The notes under the pieces: model-generated
What the model saw: the letters and a program-made list of their open reading frames with translations, nothing else
Databases searched by the model: none
What the model was told of the DNA's origin: nothing
Program-made: the position numbers and the translations under genes
Shown here: positions 9,450 to 18,419 of the stretch, piece by piece
How positions within the stretch are numbered: the stretch's first letter is position 1
Layout of the letters: every line of letters begins with the position of its first letter
Assembly (NCBI GenBank): GCA_000827265.1
Contig: KN834917.1
Span: 1-23,857 of the forward strand
Length of the DNA stretch: 23,857 nt
Source: Collybiopsis luxurians FD-317 M1
Taxonomy: Eukaryota; Basidiomycota; Agaricomycetes; Agaricales; Omphalotaceae
Direction: 5' to 3'

Positions 9450-10126
9450 CACCACCACTGGTCTGACCTTTTGCAGCTGTAAAAGGTAGAGATACATGTA
9501 TAATTTTTCCCAGGAATTTTAATTTTTTTTTCCAAAGAAAAAGAATTAATTTTGAGGCTGCAAAAGATATTGTAGAATAAATGATTTTGTGGCTTCTTTT
9601 TCACACACAAAAGGCACCAAAGATTACATAATTTTTTGCATGAATTTTTACATATTTTTCTACATTTTTTCCGGCTGTAATAGATGAGATATTGCATGTG
9701 TGAAAGAATTGCTTTTCTCAGCTGCTTTCTCAGCAGCAAAATTACTGCTTTTACAGCTCCAAAAAGTAATGGGCGATGATCGGACCTTGAGGGATATGGT
9801 TGCCCATTACTTTTCGGAGCTGTAAAAGGTATAATTTTTCTGCTGACAAAGCAGTTTGAAAAAGAAATACTTTCACACAGGCAATATCTCATATATTACA
9901 GCCGGAAAAAATGTAGAAAAATATGTAAAAATTCACAGGGAGAATTACATAATCTTTGGTGCTTTTTGCATGTGAAAAAGAAGCCGCAAAATCATTTATT
10001 CTACAATATCTTTTGCAGCCTCAAAATTAATTCTTTTTCTTTGGAAAAAAATATTAAAACTCCTGGGAAAAATTATACATATATCTCTACCTTTTATGGC
10101 TGCAAAAGATCAGACTGGTGGTGGTG
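9450..10126. mobile_element. Foldback (inverted-repeat) element, non-autonomous
   Basis: A 677-bp palindrome: left arm 9450-9774 and right arm 9802-10126, both 325 bp, around a 27-bp spacer. The termini are CACCACCAC and GTGGTGGTG. It is flanked by CCT at 9447-9449 and 10127-10129, a likely 3-bp target duplication. Removing the element plus one CCT (680 bp) puts the Gag frame at 10384-10668 in register with the one at 9131-9421, which supports a clean insertion. A 3-bp duplication is typical of CACTA/EnSpm and Harbinger families, but the ends do not let me choose. The mirrored ORFs inside it (9449-9892 minus, 9966-10148 plus) are a by-product of the palindrome. Confidence 0.85.
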
Positions 10127-10129
10127 CCT

Positions 10130-10694
10130 GGTGCCATTGGACCAGTAGATGCATCTGCAGGCAGGGAAAAAAATGCATAGGGCTATGAGGGAATTTGGGG
10201 TTGTACAAGTAGCTGCCCTGATACAGTGGCTTGGGAGTGGACAGGCTGTTAGCTAGCCAAAGGAATGTAGCCTGAAGTGGCTGAGGCCACAGGCCCTGTA
10301 TTTGCCTTTCCTTGCATATTCAGAGCAGTAGCTTGTGTGCCAGAAGGAGGTGCACAGGATCTGGAACTGTGGGACATAAAAGCCTAAGACTGCAATGGCA
10401 AATGAGAGGTTGGAATGGGAGCATGGACCAAAATGGGAGAGTAGGCTGTGTGACCAAGGGACAGTTCCAGAGCTCCTTGCATCTGGGAATGGCAATGGGT
10501 GTTTGAGTTGGGGATAGCTCTTTGCAGGGTGTTCAGCTCAAAATAGATGGCAGGTTTCAATTGTAGATTCAATGCATGCAGGGTACCTAGACTGTGAACT
10601 GTGTTCAGGGCAGCAGCCTGAGAGAAGTGCTGGAGGTCATTTGAAAAATGGTGCAGGTCATTGGACATGATCTGCTTGTAACATACATGGACAT
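10130..10694 (-). pseudogene. Old gag-RT retroelement: Gag middle exon
   Basis: One minus frame runs from 10694 towards the foldback element, with TAG at 10384-10386 and two further stops (TAA, TAG) before 10130. Early residues include MSNDLHHFSNDLQHFSQ. The region is Ala/Ser/Pro-rich, with stretches such as CAPPSGTQATALNMQGK and TGPVASATSGYIPL, and ends in DASTGPMAP just before the foldback insertion. I infer that it is Gag because it links in frame to the zinc-motif block after removal of the insertion. Its start follows a good 3' splice site (TTTCCTCCTCAG). Confidence 0.5.
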
Positions 10695-10846
10695 CTGAGG
10701 AGGAAAGCCTGGCACTTTTTGCACCTTGAGGTGATCACAACAAACTGGACACAGACATTCTACATTTGTGCAATATCTGTGTTGAATGAAGAACACCTGA
10801 ATGAGGTGAGAGAGGGAAACCCCATGAGTGTACAGGAGCAGCTTAC
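10695..10846 (-). other. Predicted phase-1 intron in the old gag gene
   Basis: On the minus strand the donor ACAG/GTAAGC is at 10847/10846 and the acceptor TTTCCTCCTCAG ends at 10695. Splicing joins the frame ending PGPENGT to VHVCYKQIMSND through an Asp codon. At 152 bp it is longer than the other introns here. It is a prediction from sites and frame only. Confidence 0.4.
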
Positions 10847-10982
10847 CTGTGCCATTCTCTGGACCTGGCATGTGGTGGGCATTGGGCAACTGGTCATCTG
10901 ATGCAGTATCCAGGTCAGAAACCTGTCTGGATGTGAGGGTGGTACTGGACATTTGTTGCAAAGCAGGTTTGAACCTGTGCTT
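10847..10982 (-). pseudogene. Old gag-RT retroelement: Gag exon beside copia B
   Basis: The minus frame FKPALQQMSSTTLTSRQVSD, continuing to MPGPENGT, abuts the copia B LTR at 10983. The same frame can be continued on the far side of copia B (18617 upward) after removal of one 5-bp target duplication. The copia therefore split this exon. No domain is recognised. Confidence 0.45.
10978..10982. repeat. Copia B target-site duplication, left copy
   Basis: TGCTT here pairs with CACTT at 18612-18616. Both derive from CGCTT by one CpG transition each, on opposite strands. Confidence 0.55.
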
Positions 10983-11170
10983 AGTCGAGCGCAGGTTCCG
11001 AGCTAGGACAGAATAAATATAAAGTATATTAAAGGCAGTAAGCTGGTATGTAAAGGTATGAGAGAGAGAAGTAAAGACAGAGGTTGGTAGGTAGGGAATG
11101 TATGTAAGAGAGTCTGTATGAAACAAGTACCAAATAAGGAAATAAAGTCGGAATAATGCTACCTTCAACA
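10983..11170 (-). repeat. Copia B 3' LTR (188 bp)
   Basis: On the minus strand it begins TGTTGAAGG after the polypurine tract and ends CTCGACT. It is colinear with 18424-18611 at offset 7441 and differs at 7 positions: 10986, 10999, 11037, 11081, 11099, 11115 and 11116. All except 11081 fall in CpG, TpG or CpA pairs. Its end reads CTCGACT against CTCAACT in the 5' LTR. Confidence 0.95.
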
Positions 11171-11180
11171 CTCCCCCTCA
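11171..11180 (-). other. Copia B polypurine tract
   Basis: The minus strand reads TGAGGGGGAG directly before the LTR start TGTTGAAGG. It is the plus-strand primer site and is nearly identical to the tract of copia A. Confidence 0.8.
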
Positions 11181-12007
11181 TTATTCTAACCTCTAAGACC
11201 CAACTTCTCATGAAAGAACTTGAATTTGACATGGGCAAGGGATTTAGTAAGGCAATTGGCAATCATATGGTCAGTCGCAATATAGTGGACATTTGCTGAG
11301 CCATCTTTGATGAGTTGACAAATGAAATGATAGTAAACATTGATATGTTTGGTGCACATATGGAAAGTATTATTGGTAGTGAGTCAAATTGCTGCTTGGT
11401 TATTGCAATATAGAATTGTCAGTTTGGAAACAGCAGAGGAGTCTATTTTGAGGATGAGTTTTCAGCACCATTGCAACTCCTTTCCAGCATGGGTAAGGGA
11501 AATGTACTCAGCTTCTGTTGTAGACACAGTAACCAAGTCTTGTTTCTTTGAACTCCAGGTTACAGCACCCTGACCATAAAAGAAGATGTAACTGCTGATG
11601 GACTTGCAATCCAAATCAGAAGCAAAGTCTGAATCCAAATAACCTTCCAAGATTAGGTTATCTCCCCCTAACACCAAACCATAGTCAATTGTCCCAAGGA
11701 CGTAACGTCCAATGTGCTTGAGCACCTTCAGGTGAGTCGTGGTTGGATTTGCCATAAATCTTGTGAGTGTTGAGACTGCGTAAGTAATGTTGGGATGGGA
11801 ACTATCAGAAAGATAAAGAAGGGAGCCAACACCCATCCTGTAAAAGGAGGTGTCTGAATAGGAAAGAAATTCAGGTGAGATTGAAGGGGAATTAATGCTG
11901 AGATCAATGCCCAGTTCCAAGGGTGTGGCAACGGCATTTGCATCAGCCAGTCCTAGCCATTCTATTATGGATTGGCTGTATGCTTGCTGAGCCAAAGTGA
12001 TGGTTCA
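11181..12007 (-). pseudogene. Copia B pol: connection and RNase H
   Basis: The open block 11462-11995 has the region after the RT (LGLADANAVATPLEL, YRMGVGSLLYLS) and the RNase H core. Core signals are GYLDSDFASDLD, VTWSSKKQDLV and STTEAEYISL, with the acidic residues kept. The TGA at 12005-12007 sits just before TITLAQQAY, where relatives have Arg. The tail in 11181-11461 is readable with a stop (ILYCNNQAAI, TKHINVYYHF, NCLTKSLAHVKF) up to the polypurine tract. A frameshift near 12110 separates this from the RT block. RNase H removes the RNA template during reverse transcription. Confidence 0.85.
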
Positions 12008-12105
12008 ATGTTTCACATCACGGGCAACTGTCATTCCTAACAGCCAGCCTATAGAACCTAATTCAGTGACATTGATTCTCCCACTGTACTCCTTTATGAA
12101 CCCCC

Positions 12106-12900
12106 TCAATGTTGCTGCAGTGTCTGCAACAATGGAAAGTCATCCGTGGTGACTCCAAGCACAATATAGGTTTTTCCAATGAATTTGAGGAAGACACATG
12201 GGTCTGCATTGCTTGCAGTAAATCCCATTACTTTGGTGAGTATTCCCTTGTTTTTATTGTACCATTCCTTTGCTCCCTGATGACTACCATACAGGGGACA
12301 CTTGAGACAGCACACAGGCTGCTTAAGATGGCTGATTTCGTCTTTTTGCTTGTAGAAGTTCTCGAGGAATGGCAGGAGTTCCATATGTAGGGAATGATAG
12401 AGATCTGCTTGGAGGTATGTACTCTCGATGTCGATTTGTTCAATAGAAGCTGACTTGGAGGCTTCCCAAGCAAATAAAATTTGCAAGGAGGCTTTATGGA
12501 CAACTGGCACAAAGGTTTTATCAAAGTTGACGCTATACACCTGGCTATAACCTCCGATGCAGATTCTGGCCTTGAACTTGGCAATTTCACCATTTGGTCC
12601 AGGTTTCTTGTGTAAGGCTACAATGCATTTAGCGACATTGGTGCTGTTGGAGGGACATTTGATGATATTGAATGTTCCATAAGTGGTAAGTCTATCAACC
12701 TCATTTTGGTATGCATTTGACCATTGCTCAGATTCAGGACCAGATAGTGCAGTAGTAATTGAGTTTGGGGTGCCGTTCATGGCTGCAAGAGTGAGTTCTG
12801 AGACTTGATAATTGAAGTCATTGGTATCTGCATTTGGCTCATTTCCTAATTCAGTAAGTAAAGCTTCATATCCCTCGGCAAATTCAGCTAATCCTGCTCA
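12106..12900 (-). pseudogene. Copia B pol: reverse transcriptase
   Basis: The block from 12780 to the stop at 12106-12108 contains SEQWSNAYQNEVDRL (pre-RT), KARICIGGYSQVYSVNFDKT, and motif A in EQIDIESTYLQADL with its Asp kept. It continues with the thumb-side stretch and VTTDDFPLL, where both Asp of the catalytic box survive but the preceding residues are unusual. A one-base shift then ends it in HLH-like residues and TGA; in the next frame the protein continues as RGFIKEYSGRINVTELG. The part 12781-12900 is a linker with stops. Confidence 0.85.
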
Positions 12901-13140
12901 TTTACCCATAGCGGTTTCATTAAAGAATCCTGGAGGAGGTCAGGCTCGAATTGGACAAGTGGGAAGTGAGGGTTTGTTACTATCGGGCTGACTTTTGGCA
13001 CGCATTTGAGGTTCGAGTTGGACAGGGGCTGAACTTCTAGTGTTCTCCCCCTCAGACCCAACCAACTCATAGATGACTACATTTGGGTCATGCTGCTCAT
13101 TGCATTCAACTGATACAACTTGATGGTCTGGCCAATAGAC

Positions 13141-14031
13141 TCATATACCTTTTGAGTCCCTGTCATAGCCAACGAACCTTCCCTCTATTCCCCGCTCACC
13201 TATTTTATTGGAGTTCAAGTCCCAGATGAAGACTAGTGCTCCCCAAGGTATGAGGCCTTTTGCAGAAGGCTTCATATTCTTCATGAACTCGTAGGCTGAT
13301 TTGTTCCTATTCCCAGAATGCAAACAGTTTTGTAGCCAAACAGAATGCCAAATAGCTTCCAGCCAAAGGAATTTTGGTAGGCCAGATCCTGATAAGAGAG
13401 CTCAAGTGTCCATGAGCAGGATGCCAATGACTCATTCGGCAAGACCATTAGAAGGGGACAAATCATGCACATTGAGGTGTCGCTTGGTTCCAGCTTTTGC
13501 AAGGTGAGTATCAAATACTTTGCTTGTGAATTTGCCACCACAGTTGTATCCAAATATCTTGATGTTCTTGACATTGCAGTGATTCTGCACAAATGCCTCG
13601 TACTCACAATACTTCTCGTAGGCTTTGGATTTTGATGAGAGAAAATATGCAAATATCTTGTGCAATGCAGAGTCAATGATAGGCTAGAAATAGGAGCTAT
13701 GGCCAAGGCTCTTTGTGCTTGCAGGACCCCAGAGATTGGATACGACCTTATCACCATAGTTCTTGTAGGTCATTTTACTCTCCTTTGGAAAGGGCTGATG
13801 AGTTGATTTTGCCCTAGCGCAAACTTTGCAGAAAGGGTGGATAGGGGAAAGGTCGATGTCCAGGAGGTCATCCCAGAGTTGCTCCTTGACTATCTTGACA
13901 CACATTTTGAAATTGATATGATTGAAAAGAGAGTGAAATTTGAGAAGGGTGAGTTTCCATTGAGCAGAGAGATTTGCACTATGAGCTGACAAAGATTTGA
14001 AAGGAGGGCCAGGATGGATGCAATAGAGACC
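13141..14031 (-). pseudogene. Copia B pol: integrase (zinc and catalytic domains)
   Basis: In the block 13684-13992, FHSLFNHINF and CKVCARAKS form the HHCC-like zinc region. VSNLWGPA follows, where the family has a catalytic Asp (SDLWGP), here Asn. In 13432-13665, FGYNCGGKFTS stands for the SDxGGEF box, so the second catalytic Asp is also Asn. The catalytic Glu in SPSNGLAE is kept but is followed by TGA (13432-13434) where Arg is expected. The C-terminal block 13141-13323 carries IEGRFVGYDRDSKG, typical of copia integrases. The three changes in the SDxGGEF box all fit CpG transitions. The enzyme would insert cDNA into the genome and is dead here. Confidence 0.85.
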
Positions 14032-14685
14032 TCAAATGCTTGGGATTGACACAATAATCTTACATTCAGGTTTGGGGGAATGAATGATGCAGGTATTTCC
14101 TCCAACTTCAATGGAGTAACTGGCTTCATTGAGCTTTTGAACTGAAATCAGTGTATATGACATTTCAGGGATGTACAAGACATTCTTCAACCAGATTTTA
14201 GTCAGCTGTTCCCCCTTGCCCATGGGGAAATCTACCAACATATTGCCGCGGTCAGTGGCATGTACATGCTGACTGTCAGCTGCATATATGGGCTCTGGAG
14301 TGATATCTATGAAGTTGGATAGGGCATTACGATCCGGCATGTAGTGGCAGCTGGCGCCAGTATTGAGAATTTTGCTGTGCTCTGAAGAGGAGTAAGTTGC
14401 TGTTGAGTCTTGAGCTGTTTCACTTTGCTCATCGGTAATAACAGAAAAGGTGTAGTTGGTGTCGCTGGATGTTTCAGCAATATTTGCTGACTTCTTGCCC
14501 TTCTGCTTTGACCTCTTCTTCTGCCAAGGTGCCTGCCCTTCACAGCCTCCACCTTTGCTATAGCACTGCTCTTGCGTATGTCCCTTCTTTCCACAATTTG
14601 GGTTAGAGCAGACAACATCTAACTTCTCCTTCTTTTCAGCATTACTGCCTTTATTGGATGACTTCCTGTAGGCATTAATTGCCAA
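14032..14685 (-). pseudogene. Copia B: Gag zinc knuckle and aspartic protease
   Basis: A frame of 217 codons. It opens with AINAYRKSSNKGSNAEKK, the end of Gag, and a zinc knuckle, CSNPNCGKKGHTQEQC (CX4CX4HX4C). A basic linker follows, then the protease site ILNTGASCHYMPD. The family has D-S/T-G-A-S, so the catalytic Asp is Asn here, a change that fits CTCGAT to CTCAAT. Downstream NVLYIPEMSYTLISVQKLN is the usual segment after the protease. The protease would process the polyprotein. The ORF ends at TGA 14032-14034 near IIVSIPSI, and the integrase follows in the same frame after the stop. Confidence 0.85.
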
Positions 14686-14696
14686 AAATCATGCAA

Positions 14697-14699
14697 TTA
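14697..14699. repeat. Possible Harbinger target-site duplication (TTA), left copy
   Basis: TTA here and at 18260-18262 flanks the element. Removing 14700-18262 rejoins the copia B gag frames in register. TTA/TAA is the known target of PIF/Harbinger transposases. The terminal repeats are weak (ATTGTTT against TTGTTGA), so the exact ends are tentative. Confidence 0.45.
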
Positions 14700-14922
14700 A
14701 TTGTTTCGGAATGTTCAGATAACAGACTGGTTCCTGGATCAGGCTGAAATTTGAAATTTCAGAGCTGCTGTTACATACCAACAGTCAGTGAATTCCAATG
14801 CCAGGATACTGTTCTTTGCCCATCTCTGGTCCTGGTCACTCAATGTATCCGCCTCCAGGTCTTCCTCATCCACCTCCTCACCGCCCAAGGCTACCTCAGT
14901 ATATTCCCTCTTGCCCTCCTGG

Positions 14923-15048
14923 TCTTCCCTACCCTCTGAGTCTTCCTCATGTTCCTGGGCTTTCTCATGCTCTTGGGCTTCCTTATGCTCCTGGTCTTCC
15001 TCCCGCTCCTGGTCTTGCTCGTGCTCCTGGTCTTCCTCTCCCTCCTAT
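14923..15048 (+). repeat. Coding minisatellite, 18-bp unit, about 7 copies
   Basis: Units such as TCTTCCTCATGTTCCTGG repeat with substitutions but no length change. In the reading frame each unit gives a six-residue repeat of the form GLPxAP. The last copy is degenerate. Confidence 0.8.
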
Positions 15049-15100
15049 GACCCACACTCATGGCAGGGAAAAGGATCCTGCAGCGCTACAGGAAAATTTG

Positions 15101-15165
15101 GTGAGTGAAGACAATATTTGTGGATTTGCTTTGCATGCTCACCTATTTGTACTCATCCTTACCAG
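15101..15165 (+). other. Intron 1 of the Myb-like gene (65 bp)
   Basis: The donor GTGAGT follows AATTTG and the acceptor is CCTTACCAG. Splicing is phase 0 and joins ALQENL to AAPISNTF, switching between the two open frames that carry the gene. Confidence 0.6.
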
Positions 15166-15672
15166 GCAGCACCTATATCAAATACATTCAGACATGTCAG
15201 GCAAAAGCACTGTCACCAAGGACCCATGCTTCCTGATGATTTCGGTGCCCCATTCCCACAAGAAACTGCAGCCATTCCATATCAACCCCCTCCTAGTCCA
15301 TGCACAATTATGCCAGATCCACAATTTCCTATGCTGACACAGGTCACAGCAGCTGCAAGATCAAAGCCAAAGGAAGGAAGAGTGAGTAAGCAGCCAAAGG
15401 AAGGAGGGAGTAAGAAGAAGCGTGGACAAAAGGACAATGTGGGTGACACAGGAGAGAGTGAGAGCGAGCAGCCTGTGAAAAAAAAAGGATGAACCAAAGG
15501 GGCATTAGTGTATACTGATATGGAGTGTCAAAAGTTGGTTGATTTGGTGTTGAAGATAATGCCTATTGGTATGAACGGATGGAAGCAGGTTACTGACAAG
15601 TATAACAAGTGGGCAAAGGCGAGGGAACACCCAGAAAGAGAGAGGCAGCCTTTGAGTATTAAGTTCAATCAG

Positions 15673-15725
15673 GTAAGACTCCAATTTCATGAGTTTTGCT
15701 TGTGAATCACTTACCACAACTCCAG
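15673..15725 (+). other. Intron 2 of the Myb-like gene (53 bp)
   Basis: AATCAG/GTAAGA at the donor and CAACTCCAG/CTTGTTG at the acceptor, phase 0. It joins KFNQ to LVEMAKTK, the usual sequence at the end of the Myb-like domain. The intron holds in-frame stops, so it must be removed. Confidence 0.75.
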
Positions 15726-16939
15726 CTTGTTGAAATGGCAAAAACAAAACCAACTGGCTCTGCCAAGCGGATAGAAGTGCTAGCTGTCACTTTGGAAGTG
15801 GAAGATGCAATTAATGAGAGGTCTGCAGTGGGGGAGGTTCAAGATGAGCCAGAATTTCAGTCAGAGAATGAGGATGAGGATGTTGAGATTGTTGAGGTGT
15901 TGGACAGAAAAATGGGGAAGGTAAAGGAAAAGGGCAAAGAGAAGCAGGAAACAGTTCTCACAAAGGCCTTCAAAACTGAAGCACCATTACATCCAAAACC
16001 TTGGAGAAACCAGGCAACAGATGTTCTCAATCAAATTAGTGCTCAGCTTGACCCAGCAGTGCAGCAGTGACAAGATGATGAGTGGGCTACTCACAACTTC
16101 CAGCTCATCTATCTCCAGAACCTTCAGGCCCAGCTTCATGAGGAGCAAAGGCGTCGAGAACAGGCTGAAGCTTGGGTTCATGAATTGGAACTCCAACTTG
16201 TTCACCTTGAATCTCGTCACCAACAGCGATATTCATGTTCCCATTCTTGCTCCCACTCACATGGCTATCACCATCGCCATCACCATTATTCTCAGTCTTG
16301 TTCTCACCAATACTCACACCACCACTACCGTTCCCACAGCTGTGATCAAAATCCTGCTCCAGACTATCCTACTCACACTCGTTCACACTCACACAGTGCT
16401 ACACCTATTTTTTGGCCATGCACTCCTCCTAAAAAATCCATCTCTTATTCAAGCCCATTGCAGGAACTAGGCTCTTCCTCTCCAACCTTTGTAGACCATG
16501 GTAACAGCATATTGGTCTTCCCATCTAGTTCACTGACTCTCCGTCCCATTGATATGCATACCGAAATGGAGAGAGGTCCAGTTGTCACTTCATCTTCCCA
16601 ACTGAATCTGGAAAATCTTGCATCCATTGCCACACAGCTTCCAGAGCTCGGTCCAATGGACACAGTTAGCATTCGCCGAGATCAAGAACCAGGTTACTTT
16701 AGTATTGCTTTAGTGTCTCCTTCAAAGAGATTGCAAAATACCAGTAGTAAATAAGTAAACGCTTGTATAAATATACATATCTACTGGATTTGTATGACAT
16801 GATATTGAGCAACACAATCTTTGCATCAAATTTCACCAAACATCATATCACCTAAATTATCCCATAAACAGTCATCCTCTGATGCCTTCCAAGTAGGTAA
16901 GTATACAGTATGAATTTGGTTTATACCAACACAGTTAGA

Positions 16940-18163
16940 TCATACGTTGAATAAATGACAGCAAATTTCAAGCAAAGTACAGTGTGCTACATCTGAGTTA
17001 ATGTCCAGTGGCACACACAGGCATCCAAAAGAACCTTGAATAGTTCTCATGCCCCATTCAGCTATCTGACAGTATGAAAGCAGCTGACGGTTGAACACCA
17101 TAATATGATCTTGCTCAGCTGGGTCTGATGGGATATGTTCACCTTCTTTCATTGGCGCCTTTATCTTGCCTTTGATATTGACAGGCCCTCAAGGAAAAGC
17201 AGTGTCAGATATGACATAAAATCCATCTGGTACTTGATTGTGCAGTCGCTGGAATATGGGCTTCGCTGTATGAGCATCATGCCAGCTTCCAGGAGCATTC
17301 AGAACGGCATCAATGATAGTTCCTTTTCCAAGAGACTTCAAGTCAGTAATTGCATGGGTCAGAGAAAGGCTCAGAAAGGATTGACCTTTCAGAGAAAACA
17401 TTAATACATTCATGATTGTATGGTCTGTTTTCCAGCCATTATATGTGGCATTCTCAATCTCAGGATTGTCCAATACCTGTGCAGGAAGTGAAAGACCATC
17501 TATTGAACCAAATGTGTCTTTAAGTAGGGAATGACGGGCAACAATGAGCGAGGACAGCTCCGCAAATTCTGCTTGAGTCTCAGGTAGAGCTATCCTTGCC
17601 TCTTTCATTTTATGGAGAGTAGCCAAGAGAATATCGAGAGAGAAGGAGAGATAACATGTGAGCACTGATGGAACAACAGTGAAAATTTGTTGGAGCTGTA
17701 CTTCGAGGATAGCTGAGCTGAGATAATGTAAAACCAAACCAAGAGCTCTGGCTGCATCCAATGATCTCCTTTCAGCACAAGGAACAGCAGCGTAAAAGAC
17801 ATCACCATGAGGAATGGGGGTACTATTCCAAACCTCTGCAAAATGGCCATGACCCTCAAGAATGAAATGAAAAGTAGCAACATCGAAGCCCATTGTGGTG
17901 ATAAAGGCCCAGTCATCTTGTCCCCTCCAAAGGCAAATCCATGGTGACTCCAAGCGAGGATTTGGCATCAACTGAGCCCTAGTAAGATAAAGATGTGATG
18001 GGCTCCACCAGCGAATGCATCCAATTTTGTGCTCCAAAACCCCAGAAGCTAAGGCTGCAAGGGTAAGGACACTCAAGTCCATCTGTTTGTTGTCTTCCTG
18101 CTCTGTCTGCTGCTGGAGGACGAAGGGGAGCTGCTGCATTACACTGGGCAAAGCCACAATCAT
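16940..18163 (-). pseudogene. PIF/Harbinger transposase (DDE_Tnp_4 type)
   Basis: The start is the ATG at 18161-18163 (MIVALPSVMQQ); the frame is open further upstream but not conserved. Numbering from there, catalytic Asp 222 is in FGSIDGLSLP, and the second Asp is in NAPGSWHDA. The Glu is in AEWGM of the closing block (LLSYCQIAEWGMRTIQGSFG, then LLEICCHLFNV). ATYNGWKTDH and DGFYVISDTAFP are family boxes. The single nonsense codon is TGA 17189-17191 after DTAFP, where the family has Arg. A 63-bp in-frame intron is likely at 17323-17385. The enzyme would cut and paste the element at TWA targets. Confidence 0.85.
17323..17385 (-). other. Likely 63-bp in-frame intron in the transposase
   Basis: Minus strand: AAAG/GTCAAT at the donor, TTGGAAAAG/GAACT at the acceptor, with a TACTGAC branch-like motif inside. 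Removal deletes 21 extra residues and joins MFSLK to GTIIDAVLNAPGSW, the family consensus. The donor is not the usual GTAAGT. Confidence 0.5.
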
Positions 18164-18262
18164 TGTGGACTTGGGACAAAAGAGGATCAACAGTATCATG
18201 TGAACTACATGACGTTCAATTAAATCATTGCGGAAATGGCAAGGCAAATAACTCAACAATTA

Positions 18263-18419
18263 TAGCATGACCTAGGATATGCCTCCTAAGTCTGGGTTTG
18301 CTGACAATATTGTTGCAGGCTTTCTCCTTCCAACTATGCCAGTTTGTCCCGTCGTCTTTAAGTTTTGGGAGGTTATCAATCTTGTAGGTAGTGGATTCAG
18401 TAGTCATGCCAGGGCCCAT
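18263..18419 (-). pseudogene. Copia B Gag, N-terminal piece
   Basis: The minus frame starts at ATG 18419 inside the primer-binding site, or more likely at ATG 18407 (MTTESTTYKI). It reads NLPKLKDDGTNWHSWKEKA and RLRRHILGHA, the typical start of copia Gag. The Harbinger element follows at 18259. Joined across it, the frame continues in register into AINAYRKSSN at 14685, but the central part of Gag is missing. That loss may predate the Harbinger insertion. Confidence 0.8.

Larger units (their letters stand above)
14798..16754 (+). pseudogene. Myb/SANT-like partner protein of the Harbinger element (three exons)
   Basis: Exon 1 starts at ATG 14798 and encodes a Pro/Gly-rich repeat; exon 2 runs 15166-15672 and exon 3 from 15726. 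The DNA-binding-like region straddles intron 2: LVYTDMECQKLVDLVLKI, NGWKQVTDKYNKWAKA and LSIKFNQ, joined to LVEMAKTK. It has the spaced tryptophans of Myb-like domains. An acidic segment (SENEDEDVEIVEVLD), a coiled coil (QLHEEQRRREQAEAWVHELE) and a His/Ser-rich stretch follow. Harbinger Myb-like proteins bind element ends and help the transposase reach the nucleus. Two defects are visible: A9 at 15478-15486 puts the frame off by one, and TGA at 16068-16070. Confidence 0.75.
14700..18259. mobile_element. PIF/Harbinger DNA transposon with two convergent genes
   Basis: A Harbinger-type transposase (minus, 16940-18163) and a Myb-like partner gene (plus, 14798-16754) face each other with 185 bp between their stops. 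This two-gene set is diagnostic of the PIF/Harbinger superfamily. The element sits inside copia B gag. It is better preserved than its surroundings: the transposase has one nonsense codon, and the partner one nonsense codon and one homopolymer shift. It is therefore the youngest insertion in this stack. Confidence 0.8.

Noticed and set aside
9449..10148. Minus ORF 9449-9892 and plus ORF 9966-10148 encoding near-identical peptides
   Set aside because: They are mirror readings of the two arms of the foldback element, not duplicated genes.
10986..11170. LTR ends placed at TG/CA (10986 and 18427), 185 bp
   Set aside because: Three further bases (AGT) are shared by both LTRs. Including them makes the LTR touch the tRNA-like primer site and gives a target duplication explainable by CpG decay, so 188 bp was preferred.
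10605..11171. Minus ORF of 188 codons read as one protein
   Set aside because: Its first part is the copia B LTR and its middle is the predicted intron; only the segment 10847-10982 fits the old gag gene.
15282..15753. Minus-strand ORFs antisense to the Myb-like gene
   Set aside because: The plus strand has spliced frames with domain signals; the antisense ORFs have none.
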